From Gammaproteobacteria bacterium (GTDB taxonomy: Bacteria; Pseudomonadota; Gammaproteobacteria; Arenicellales; JAOTYS01), in NCBI GenBank assembly GCA_029861795.1, contig JAOTYS010000197.1:1-8177 (forward strand): 8,177 bases of DNA, given 5' to 3'. How positions within the stretch are numbered: the stretch's first letter is position 1; every line of letters starts with the position of its first letter. The position numbers and the translations under genes are program-made. Below are positions 1-6,585 of the stretch, one piece after another. Below the pieces are notes generated by a model. The model was not told where the DNA came from and did no database searches. It was given only the letters and a program-made list of their open reading frames with translations.

Positions 1-130
1 CCTGAAGGCAAACCTGCAACGTGCCCCTACCCCGGTCACAGACCTGATGTAGGTGCCTCTTTAGGCGCACACACATTGTTCGCCTGAAGGCAAACCTGCA
101 ACGTGCCCCTACCCCGGTCACAGACCTGAT

Positions 131-153
131 GTAGGTGCGTCTTTTAGGCGCAC
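131..153 (+). repeat. GTAG-type REP hairpin, plus orientation
   Basis: This palindrome starts GTAG and folds as an 8-bp stem (gtgcgtct/aggcgcac, with one G-T wobble) around a 3-nt loop. The equivalent in the first unit (49-70) has a C-C mismatch at the fifth stem position, where this copy has a G-C pair, so this copy is closer to a presumed GTGCGCC/GGCGCAC consensus. Confidence 0.75.
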
Positions 154-160
154 ACACATT

Positions 161-182
161 GTTCGCCTAAAGGCGAACCTAC
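161..182 (-). repeat. GTAG-type REP hairpin, minus orientation
   Basis: Read on the minus strand this begins GTAG and forms a perfect 8-bp stem (gttcgcct/aggcgaac) with a 2-nt loop. The copy at 78-99 has diverged: GCAG head and one stem mismatch. It is paired with the plus-oriented copy at 131-153 across the acacatt spacer, which gives the inverted doublet typical of transposase-associated REP elements. Confidence 0.75.
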
Positions 183-234
183 AACATCCTTCGAAATCTA
201 ATGGTGCCCCTCGGCCGATAACCCGCGAACGGAG

Positions 235-1515
235 CTACAGTTTGTCGCGCAAGCTGTAGTACAACATTCCTGCAACAAGGCCAGGCCAACGCAGCAGTGT
301 GCCTCCTGGAAAGTCGGGAGTCGGAATACTTGCAAACACATCGAAGCGTTCCGCGGTCCCGGCCACGGCTTCAGCGATCAACTTCCCCGCAAGCGTGGTG
401 AGTGCAACCCCGTGGCCGGAGAACCCTTGGGCAAAAAACACGTTCGGGTCTAGACGACCGAAGTGCGGTAGTCGCCTCATGGTAATGGCCAAAGTGCCGC
501 CCCATGCATAGTCGATTCGCGCATCTGCGAGTTGTGGATATACACGAAGCATGTAATTGCGGACAAATGCCTTGATATCTCTTGGGAAACGCCGGGTGTA
601 GTTCTCACCACCGCCGAATAACAGACGTTTATCTGCAGATAGACGAAAATAATTGATCACAAACTTACTATCCGCAATGGCCACATCATCGCGAATAATA
701 GATCGAGCTCGATCGTCACCCAACGGCTCGGTCGCCAGGATAAAGTTATTGATGGGTATGATTCGCCCGCTCACACGAGGCTCGAGTGAATCAAGATAAC
801 CGTTGCATGCCAACACCACGTAGTCAGCTTTGACGCACCCGTATGGTGTATGTACTGTAGTGGGTGATTTTTGATCGTAACCGGTAACCCGGCTGCCTTC
901 GAATAGCCTTGCGCCGGCGCCTAGACCGGCCTGCGCCAAACCGATAGCGTAGTTCAACGGATGAAGATGACCCGCGTCAGTGTCGAGGTTACCGCCAAAG
1001 TAGATGTGCGTGCCTAGCATCTCTGACACCTCTTCACGTGATACCGATCTGATGTGTGGATAGTTGTACTGCGTACGAAGCTTGTCCGCGTAGTGTGCGA
1101 ACCATTCTGCATGTGGCGCCTTGTGTGCGACATGCAGGATTCCGGGTTTCAAGTCACAAGGGATTTGGTGACGTCGAATACGCTCCTTCACTGCAGCCTT
1201 GGCCGCTTCCGCTAGAGACCAAAGCTTGCTGGCCACATCATTACCCAACATCCGCTCTAGTGATTCTTGGTCCCTGCGCTGCCCGCTACCCAGCTGCCCC
1301 CCGTTACGTCCGGATGCACCCCATCCAACACGCCCTGCTTCCAACAAGACCACCTCATAATCACTTTCTGCCAAATGCAGCGCCGCTGACAAACCGGTAA
1401 AACCACCTCCTATTACACACACGTCGCAACCAGTATCCCCATCCAGTCGATCCAATTTAGGCGCGTCGACCGCCGTTGCCTCATAATAGGAATCCGCGTG
1501 GTTAGGCTGGCTCAT
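235..1515 (-). CDS. puuB: PuuB-like FAD-dependent amine oxidase (gamma-glutamylputrescine oxidase family)
   Basis: This is a flavin oxidase of the DAO superfamily, 426 residues from the chosen ATG, about the length of E. coli PuuB. PuuB oxidises gamma-glutamylputrescine to the aldehyde, releasing ammonia and H2O2, in cytosolic putrescine breakdown. The N-terminal Rossmann motif GGGFTG is at about residues 36-41, with the ribose-binding Glu near 59 (VVLLEAG). An ASGRNGGQ flavin-contact segment lies at about 67-74. The C-terminal FAD loop FSGHG is at about 365-369, and the protein ends YYSLRDKL, as PuuB nearly does. I chose the ATG at 1515 because it gives a PuuB-like N-terminus and has a weak GAG upstream; an in-frame GTG at 1527 would add four residues. 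No puuA, puuC or puuD is nearby, so the family is clear but the substrate could be another primary amine or glutamylated amine. Confidence 0.9.
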   Translation of the reverse strand: MSQPNHADSYYEATAVDAPKLDRLDGDTGCDVCVIGGGFTGLSAALHLAESDYEVVLLEAGRVGWGASGRNGGQLGSGQRRDQESLERMLGNDVASKLWSLAEAAKAAVKERIRRHQIPCDLKPGILHVAHKAPHAEWFAHYADKLRTQYNYPHIRSVSREEVSEMLGTHIYFGGNLDTDAGHLHPLNYAIGLAQAGLGAGARLFEGSRVTGYDQKSPTTVHTPYGCVKADYVVLACNGYLDSLEPRVSGRIIPINNFILATEPLGDDRARSIIRDDVAIADSKFVINYFRLSADKRLLFGGGENYTRRFPRDIKAFVRNYMLRVYPQLADARIDYAWGGTLAITMRRLPHFGRLDPNVFFAQGFSGHGVALTTLAGKLIAEAVAGTAERFDVFASIPTPDFPGGTLLRWPGLVAGMLYYSLRDKL

Positions 1516-1596
1516 GGTTAAGCTCACGAGTTTGATCAGTCACACCGCATGGGCGTGCGGGGTTATTAGCAAGAGGATGTCTACAGCTTTGGCCGT

Positions 1597-1626
1597 TTGA
1601 TACAGTATTGACTTAGAGAACATAAC
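1597..1626 (+). promoter_or_regulatory. Possible sigma-70 promoter for the HAD-polB unit
   Basis: TTGATA (1597-1602) and CATAAC (1621-1626) are separated by 18 bp, matching the -35 and -10 consensus at 5/6 and 4/6. Transcription would then start near 1633, at the left edge of the 20-bp palindrome, which suits repression of this promoter. A nearby TTGACT (1608-1613) is a better -35 core but has no good -10 at the right distance. This is a judgement by eye only. Confidence 0.3.
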
Positions 1627-1632
1627 TGAAAG

Positions 1633-1652
1633 TGTACCACCCGGGTGGTACA
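1633..1652. promoter_or_regulatory. Perfect 20-bp palindrome, likely operator
   Basis: The sequence TGTACCACCCGGGTGGTACA reads identically on both strands, without a mismatch. It lies in the divergent region between the oxidase gene (start 1515, minus) and the HAD-polB unit (start 1715, plus), and just downstream of a candidate plus-strand promoter. A palindrome with no loop suits a dimeric repressor site better than a terminator, and no T-tract follows. The central CG and even symmetry are compatible with LacI-type operators, but GntR or TetR proteins cannot be excluded. No regulator gene lies in the window, so the binding protein is unknown. Confidence 0.5.
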
Positions 1653-1714
1653 ACATTGCTCGTGACTAATCCCTACAAGCCACTGTCTCAAACACTACGA
1701 TCAGACTAAAAAAC

Positions 1715-2305
1715 GTGAAACTAGTCGATCTGCAGTACTGGATTTTTGACATGGACGGAACGTTAACCCACTCGGTTCATGACTTTGAAGCCATCCGTGC
1801 AGAACTGGGCATAACGCCAAACGCACCCATCCTGGAAGTACTCGCCGAACTGCCCGAGGCGCAGGCACAGCCGTTGTATGAACGTCTGGACCAGATCGAG
1901 CTGGAACTTGCCCGCAACGCCGTGGCCCAACCTGGTGTCAAACTCGCGCTGGAGAGGTTACATGAGCGGGGCAAGCACCTCGGCATTGTGACGCGCAACA
2001 GTCGCCTTTGCGCAGCCGAGACCCTAAGTTGTTGCGAGCTAGAGCAATTCTTTGCACCTGAATGCATAATCACTCGCGAATCCGCAACACCCAAACCCGC
2101 ACCGGATGGTGTCAACAAACTACTGACACGTTGGCAAGCAGATCCCAAAGACGGCGTCATGGTAGGTGACTATCTATTCGATCTACAAGCAGGGCGCTCC
2201 GCAGGTACTTGGACCTTATACATCGATCCGAAGGGGCAATTCGAATTCAGGGAACATGCCGATGCATGCCTGGCGGGACTGAACGAACTGCTTGAACATC
2301 TCTGA
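1715..2305 (+). CDS. HAD-superfamily phosphatase (HAD-IA, phosphoglycolate phosphatase-like)
   Basis: This is a 196-residue cytosolic hydrolase with all four HAD motifs. Motif I is FDMDGTLT, with nucleophile Asp12 and acid/base Asp14. Motif II is Thr93 in IVTRNS. Motif III is Lys127 in KPAPDG. Motif IV is Gly151-Asp152...Asp156 in VGDYLFDLQAG. A helical cap of roughly 60 residues sits between motifs I and II, as in the HAD-IA (Gph-like) subfamily. The natural substrate is probably a small phosphate ester, but the sequence does not identify it. The start is a GTG at 1715, preceded by an A-rich stretch without a Shine-Dalgarno; the frame closes at a stop at 1667-1669 and the next Met lies inside motif I, so this start is nearly forced. 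It ends 7 bp before polB and almost certainly shares its transcript. Confidence 0.9.
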   Translation: MKLVDLQYWIFDMDGTLTHSVHDFEAIRAELGITPNAPILEVLAELPEAQAQPLYERLDQIELELARNAVAQPGVKLALERLHERGKHLGIVTRNSRLCAAETLSCCELEQFFAPECIITRESATPKPAPDGVNKLLTRWQADPKDGVMVGDYLFDLQAGRSAGTWTLYIDPKGQFEFREHADACLAGLNELLEHL

Positions 2306-2312
2306 GTGACCC

Positions 2313-4625
2313 ATGTCCAGGTTTGAGGCGGACGGTTTTCTGCTCACGCGTCACTGGCGCGATACATCTCAGGGAATTGAGCTTACGTTCTGGGCAAGCT
2401 CGCCCTCTGGACCACTACGCATAGTCATCACAGAAGCTGAGGCTGTGGCCTTTTGTTCCCGTGACGCAAAACTCGATCCAAATCTTGTCCACGGTTTGCG
2501 GCGAAAACCACTAGAGTTGAGTCTGCTTGACGGTCGGCCAGCCGACGCTTTGTATTTTCGCAATCAACGCGATCTCGTTAGCGCCCGGCAAACGCTGCAA
2601 GAACTCAACCTCCATCTCTGTGAGTCTGACATCAAACCGACCGACCGATACCTCATGGAGCGATTTATTACAGGTGCGCTTCGGGTAAGCGGAGAGGCTT
2701 TAGAGCGTCCAGGGTATCTCGAGCTAATTAATCCTTACATCCAGAAATCGAGCTATTCTCCTGATTTGAGTTTCCTCGCACTGGACGTGGAAACCGCAGG
2801 ACTTGACGGTGAACTCTACTCCATCGCAGTCCATAACCCGGATCAATCCTTGGTGTTCATGGTAGGACAAGGAAACTCTGAGGATTGCGAAATACCGTTG
2901 CGCTTTTTCCCGGATGAAAAGGCATTGCTTTTTGAATTCTTCCGTTGGTTGCGATCCAACGATCCAGATCTAATTCTGGGCTGGAATATAGTGGGTTTTG
3001 ACATCGATTATCTAGAGCGACGTTGTCGACAACTCGAGGTCCCCTTCATCATCGGACGCGGTGAGGAGCAATCGACGGTGTTAGGCGCGGACGGTGAGGG
3101 ACAAGTACCAGTAGCACGGATCGGCGGCCGAGTCGCCCTGGACGGCATTGCAACATTGCGCACCGCCACTTGGAATCTTGAGAACTACGAGCTCGACGCA
3201 GTGGCGCAGACGTTTCTCGGTCGAGGCAAACTGATCGCGAAACAACAGAGCAAGATCGAGGAAATCAACCGACTATTCCGGGAAGACAAGCAGGCGCTGG
3301 CAGCGTACAACCTGGAGGACTGTCGGTTGGTCGCGGAGATCTTTGAGGCAACGGATCTAATCAATTTCGTTGTCCAGCGGTCACAGTTAACAGGTCTTGC
3401 ACTAGATCGGCCAGGCGGATCCGTAGCGGCCTTCGACAACCTCTATCTCCCCCGACTACATCGCAAGGGCCACGTAGCGCCTGACGTTGGCAGCGTGCCC
3501 GACTCCGGTTCGAGCCCGGGTGGATATGTCATGGACTCCGAGCCGGGCCTTTATGACAACGTATTGGTGCTTGATTTCAAGAGCCTGTACCCAAGTATCA
3601 TCCGTACATTCAAGATCGATCCTCTTGGGCTGGCAGTACCAGACGAGGACGACATCGCAGGATTCCAACAAGCAAGTTTCTCGCGCCACAACCATATCCT
3701 GCCGGAACTCATCGATACGCTATGGCAGGCCCGGGACCAGGCAAAGAGACAAAACAACACCGCCCTTTCCCAGGCAATCAAGATCATCATGAATTCCTTT
3801 TACGGTGTGCTAGGTGCCAGTGGATGTCGCTTTTTCGATCCCCGCCTCGCCAGCAACATCACCCGACGCGGACATGACATCATCATCCGTAGTCGTGAGT
3901 TCATCGAGGGGCAAGGTCATCGGGTTATCTATGGTGATACCGATTCCCTGTTCGTGCTGTTAGGCGCCGGACACACGGAAGATCAAGCCCGAGTCGTTGG
4001 AAACGATCTAGTACGAGGTTTGAACAAATGGTGGAAAGAAGCGATCGAGCAAGAATTTCGTCTAGCGTCGTACCTAGAGGTGGAGTTTGAAACGCACTAT
4101 ATCCGTTTCGTTATGCCTACTGTACGCGGTGACCACAAAGGAACCAAGAAGCGTTATGCAGGCTATGTTCGCAAAGATAGTGGCGACTACGAGGTGATAT
4201 TCAAAGGGCTAGAGAGCGTTCGGTCGGACTGGACACCATTGGCGCGAGAATTTCAACGAGAACTATACCGTCGAGTGTTTTTTAACGAACCATTTAAGGA
4301 TTACATGCAGCAAACAGCGTCCAAGCTAATGGAAGGACAGTTGGACCATTTGCTCGTCTACCGCAAACGCATTCGCCGCAAGCTACAGGATTACAAGCGC
4401 AACGTCCCCCCTCACGTCCAGGCCGCTCGTAAGCAAACTAATCCGGATAAATGGATTAGCTACATCATCACCCGTAACGGACCAGAACCGCTAGACAACA
4501 ATCCATCTGCCCCGGACTACCAACACTATATGGATAGACAGCTAGCCCCAGCGGCAGATGGGATTCTGCAATTTCTGGGCACTAGCTTTGAGGCGATTAC
4601 CACGGCCCAACTGAGCATGTTCTAA
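2313..4625 (+). CDS. polB: DNA polymerase II (family B, 3'-5' proofreading)
   Basis: Full-length Pol II, 770 residues against 783 in E. coli, and alike end to end from GFLLTRHWRDT onward. It is a proofreading polymerase used in damage tolerance and replication restart. The exonuclease domain keeps Exo I Asp158/Glu160 (LALDVET), Exo II Asn225...Asp230 (GWNIVGFD) and Exo III Tyr332...Asp336 (YNLEDC). The polymerase domain has motif A DFKSLYPSII (Asp421), motif B KIIMNSFYG (Lys490, Asn494) and motif C YGDTDS (Asp542, Asp544). The C-terminus AQLSMF matches the QLxLF beta-clamp-binding peptide, seen as QLGLF in E. coli. The ATG is 7 bp after the HAD stop with only a weak GAG before it, suggesting translational coupling. 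In E. coli polB is LexA-controlled; I found no CTGT-N8-ACAG box ahead of either gene here. Confidence 0.98.
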   Translation: MSRFEADGFLLTRHWRDTSQGIELTFWASSPSGPLRIVITEAEAVAFCSRDAKLDPNLVHGLRRKPLELSLLDGRPADALYFRNQRDLVSARQTLQELNLHLCESDIKPTDRYLMERFITGALRVSGEALERPGYLELINPYIQKSSYSPDLSFLALDVETAGLDGELYSIAVHNPDQSLVFMVGQGNSEDCEIPLRFFPDEKALLFEFFRWLRSNDPDLILGWNIVGFDIDYLERRCRQLEVPFIIGRGEEQSTVLGADGEGQVPVARIGGRVALDGIATLRTATWNLENYELDAVAQTFLGRGKLIAKQQSKIEEINRLFREDKQALAAYNLEDCRLVAEIFEATDLINFVVQRSQLTGLALDRPGGSVAAFDNLYLPRLHRKGHVAPDVGSVPDSGSSPGGYVMDSEPGLYDNVLVLDFKSLYPSIIRTFKIDPLGLAVPDEDDIAGFQQASFSRHNHILPELIDTLWQARDQAKRQNNTALSQAIKIIMNSFYGVLGASGCRFFDPRLASNITRRGHDIIIRSREFIEGQGHRVIYGDTDSLFVLLGAGHTEDQARVVGNDLVRGLNKWWKEAIEQEFRLASYLEVEFETHYIRFVMPTVRGDHKGTKKRYAGYVRKDSGDYEVIFKGLESVRSDWTPLAREFQRELYRRVFFNEPFKDYMQQTASKLMEGQLDHLLVYRKRIRRKLQDYKRNVPPHVQAARKQTNPDKWISYIITRNGPEPLDNNPSAPDYQHYMDRQLAPAADGILQFLGTSFEAITTAQLSMF

Positions 4626-4636
4626 TTTCTGCAGGC

Positions 4637-5851
4637 TCACTCCCTAAGAAGCGATCGCAAACCAGTTATCAGTCGTTCGATTCCTTGCTCTGCGGTTGCT
4701 TTCTCCAATGCCCCGTAGGCGATGCGCAAGTAACATCCGTCAGTAATACCAAACGCGGATCCTGGTATTGCTGCCACCCCGTGATCCTTGATCAAACGCT
4801 CTACCAAGACCATGGACGTTTGTGTCGTATTTACCTTCAACAATATATAGAACGCTCCGTCAGAACGGGGTGGAGCAATCAATTCGTCTAGTTCGACTAG
4901 CCGCTGCAACACCATGGTACGAACTTCTGCGATGCCCCGTATTTTTTCTCTAACATAGGACCTGTCTGCGTTTACCGCCCCCACCGCTGCATACTGCGAC
5001 ACCACAGGCGGACAAATCAGGACGGTGTCCTGGATCTTCTTAATCGACTCGAGCAAGTGTAGCGGTATGACCATGTAGCCGATGCGCCAGCTAGCGAATC
5101 CATAGGCCTTAGACAGCGAGTACAATGAGATAGTGTGGTGGTTAGCGTCTTCTATGGCAGCAGGAGCGAAATGTTGTCGACCATCGTAGACGAAATCCTC
5201 ATACGCCTCGTCACTGATTTGATAGATTCCCCTGTCTCGGCACAACGCGTTCACTGCCCGCAGTAAGTCCTCGCTGTACACCGCTCCAGTAGGATTGTTG
5301 GGAGAGATAGTTACCACGGCGCGGGTTCGTTCTGTGACCGCATTCCGAATATCATCTATCCGTGGTTGATAGTATTGATCCGTGGTCACCAGCACCGGTC
5401 GACACCCTAACATGGTGATGGCCATTTCATGGTTGAAGTAATACGGATAAGAAATGATGACTTCGTCTCCAGGTTCACTAATCGCCAGCAATGCATTAAC
5501 AAACCCCATGTTACTACCAGCAGTGACAACAATATCGTATCGGTCGTGCACTTCAATGTAGTTGTAGCTATGCAACTTTTGAGCGATGGCGTCTCGGAGC
5601 TCTGAGATCCCATGAACCAACCCGTACTTGTGATTGCCGGCATCCGCTAAAAAGCGCTGCACGCTGGCGATGGCCTCTGAGGGTGGACCGTAGTGTACAA
5701 CGCCCTGACCCAACGATATTGTTCCGGGGTTAGCTCTGATAAGCTCCGCCACAGTGGGTACGATAGGCGTTTGCACTGCTTGCAAGCGCAGGCTTGCAGC
5801 GAGATTCACACGACTATTGAGACTACTACCCATCAGATGGACTGTTGGCAT
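4637..5851 (-). CDS. PLP-dependent aminotransferase, class I/II (fold type I)
   Basis: This is a cytosolic enzyme that transfers an amino group between an amino acid and a 2-oxo acid. In the longest reading (TTG at 5866, 409 residues) the PLP-binding lysine is Lys253 in YSLSKAYGFASWRIGY. Asn191 (SPNNPTG) and Asp219/Tyr222 (ISDEAYEDF) contact the cofactor, and Arg381 (YLRIAYG) binds the substrate carboxylate. The N-terminal ISLGQGV segment is also typical. The sequence resembles aspartate/aromatic-type aminotransferases, but the substrate cannot be fixed. The start is uncertain: TTG 5866, ATG 5851 and ATG 5833 are all in frame and none has a Shine-Dalgarno. I list 5851 as a compromise; 5833 is equally plausible and would leave more room for ycgL's promoter. 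The gene converges on polB with an 11-bp gap. Confidence 0.93.
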   Translation of the reverse strand: MPTVHLMGSSLNSRVNLAASLRLQAVQTPIVPTVAELIRANPGTISLGQGVVHYGPPSEAIASVQRFLADAGNHKYGLVHGISELRDAIAQKLHSYNYIEVHDRYDIVVTAGSNMGFVNALLAISEPGDEVIISYPYYFNHEMAITMLGCRPVLVTTDQYYQPRIDDIRNAVTERTRAVVTISPNNPTGAVYSEDLLRAVNALCRDRGIYQISDEAYEDFVYDGRQHFAPAAIEDANHHTISLYSLSKAYGFASWRIGYMVIPLHLLESIKKIQDTVLICPPVVSQYAAVGAVNADRSYVREKIRGIAEVRTMVLQRLVELDELIAPPRSDGAFYILLKVNTTQTSMVLVERLIKDHGVAAIPGSAFGITDGCYLRIAYGALEKATAEQGIERLITGLRSLLRE

Positions 5852-5879
5852 CAGTTTCGATATCAAACCGTAGTCTACA

Positions 5880-6122
5880 ATGCACTGCGCGATTTATAAG
5901 GGCAATAGAAAGCAAGATACCTATCTGTACGTCGAACGTGAGGACGACTTCACTCGGGTTCCGGAACCTCTCCTAGCGATGTTGGGCCCGTTAGAGTTTG
6001 TCCTGGCATTAGAACTGACTCCTAAACGAAAACTAGCAAGAGCAAACACAGACGAGGTCCTAGAGCAGCTATCCGAGCGCGGATATTACCTTCAACTGCC
6101 ACCGCAAGAACAGACTATATAG
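5880..6122 (+). CDS. ycgL: YcgL domain protein
   Basis: This is an 80-residue member of the small YcgL family, conserved in Gammaproteobacteria and without an established biochemical role. Family hallmarks are the start MHCAIYKGNRKQDTYLYVE, the segment DDFTRVPEPLL (about 22-32) and the near-invariant ending ERGYYLQLPP (about 65-75), all close to E. coli YcgL. It lacks the C-terminal tail of the E. coli protein. The ATG at 5880 matches the family's conserved start (MFCVIY in E. coli); no Shine-Dalgarno precedes it. It is divergent from the aminotransferase with only a few tens of bases between start codons, so its promoter must overlap that gene's 5' end. In E. coli ycgL sits beside minC; that neighbour is absent here. 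Confidence 0.95.
   Translation: MHCAIYKGNRKQDTYLYVEREDDFTRVPEPLLAMLGPLEFVLALELTPKRKLARANTDEVLEQLSERGYYLQLPPQEQTI
5893..5898 (-). promoter_or_regulatory. Candidate -10 element for the aminotransferase gene
   Basis: On the minus strand this reads TATAAA (5/6 to TATAAT) inside the first codons of ycgL. Transcription would start near 5886 and give a leader of about 35 nt to the ATG at 5851. No good -35 is visible 16-18 bp upstream, so this is tentative. It would place the aminotransferase promoter within ycgL's coding sequence. Confidence 0.25.
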
Positions 6123-6166
6123 TGTGCCGGATGACTCTAACCATCTCCCTCGGGTAATGTAAGCCG

Positions 6167-6553
6167 ATGATCACGAAAATATTGTTCACCGCAGCCGTCA
6201 TCGCTGGAGTGATCGCATTCTATCGAGTGCGATCACAACATCGCACCAAGCCAGTCGAGGAGTCATCACCGGAGACGTCCTCGCCAGCGACGCGCGGCAA
6301 GCTTGATCCTGCTCATCTAACTGCCTATGGCATTGTCGCGGTATTGTTGAGCATCGGTGCGGTGCTCTATTACTTAGACTGGGCCGAGGATCACCGGGTG
6401 GTAAGCATTCGAGTCATCAACACCCAGACTGGCGAGACAGTGATCTATCAAGCCTACCAAAGCAAAATCCAAGGTCGATCCTTTGAGACCATCGACGGGC
6501 GCGCGGTTAGTCTCGCGGATGTGGAGCGAGTGGAAACCACTGTTGATGATTGA
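6167..6553 (+). CDS. Small two-segment inner-membrane protein of unknown function
   Basis: I do not recognise this 128-residue protein. Residues 3-20 form a first hydrophobic helix, followed by a basic stretch (RVRSQHRTK, 20-28) and a low-complexity Ser/Pro/Glu-rich linker (29-45). A second helix spans about 50-70. A C-terminal soluble domain (about 75-128) looks rich in beta strands (VVSIRVINTQTGETVIYQAY) and ends acidic. By the positive-inside rule the linker should be cytosolic and the C-terminal domain periplasmic; this is inference. The ATG at 6167 has no clear Shine-Dalgarno. The gene follows ycgL by 44 bp and precedes the rhomboid gene by 32 bp, consistent with one transcript. A membrane-anchored domain next to a rhomboid protease could be a substrate or partner, but nothing in the sequence demonstrates that. 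Confidence 0.8.
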   Translation: MITKILFTAAVIAGVIAFYRVRSQHRTKPVEESSPETSSPATRGKLDPAHLTAYGIVAVLLSIGAVLYYLDWAEDHRVVSIRVINTQTGETVIYQAYQSKIQGRSFETIDGRAVSLADVERVETTVDD

Positions 6554-6585
6554 AACGTCACTTTCATAGCTGACACTAGCAGGCT

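Larger units (their letters stand above)
1..187. repeat. Tandem array of 82-83 bp units built from GTAG-type REP palindromes
   Basis: The unit at 1-82 is repeated almost exactly at 83-165, and a third copy begins at 166 and fades out by about 187. The two full copies differ by one base (c/g near 57/139) and one inserted t. Each full unit contains a plus-oriented hairpin headed GTAG (49-70, 131-153), a fixed 7-nt spacer (acacatt), then an oppositely oriented hairpin (78-99, 161-182). Read on the minus strand the latter are headed GCAG and GTAG. The window opens inside another minus-oriented copy, so the array probably continues to the left. Paired, inverted GTAG palindromes are the known arrangement of REP/BIME elements such as SMAG in Stenotrophomonas. 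The array lies downstream of the minus-strand oxidase gene, where it could protect mRNA ends or help terminate transcription; that role is inferred. Confidence 0.88.

Noticed and set aside
1..187. CRISPR array
   Set aside because: Repeat units are 82-83 bp, nearly identical throughout with no unique spacers, and consist of paired palindromes; no cas genes are nearby.
1056..1400. 114-codon open frame on the plus strand
   Set aside because: It lies wholly antisense to the well-supported oxidase gene and its product is low-complexity, Cys/His/Pro-rich with no family resemblance.
1545..1560. Short hairpin ccgca/tgcgg in the oxidase gene leader
   Set aside because: A 5-bp stem with a 6-nt loop is within chance expectation and has no associated motif.
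1633..1652. Intrinsic terminator at the 20-bp palindrome
   Set aside because: It has no loop and no T-tract on either strand, and it sits upstream of genes in both directions, which suits an operator better.
1684..1697. LexA-type box starting at the CTGT before the HAD gene
   Set aside because: The right half should read ACAG eight bases later, but the sequence there does not match.
1777..2160. 127-codon open frame on the minus strand
   Set aside because: It is antisense to the HAD phosphatase gene; the Ser/Arg-rich product has no recognisable domain.
3456..3792. Overlapping open frames on both strands inside polB
   Set aside because: They fall within the conserved polymerase region, including motif A, and encode nothing recognisable; they are shadows of polB.
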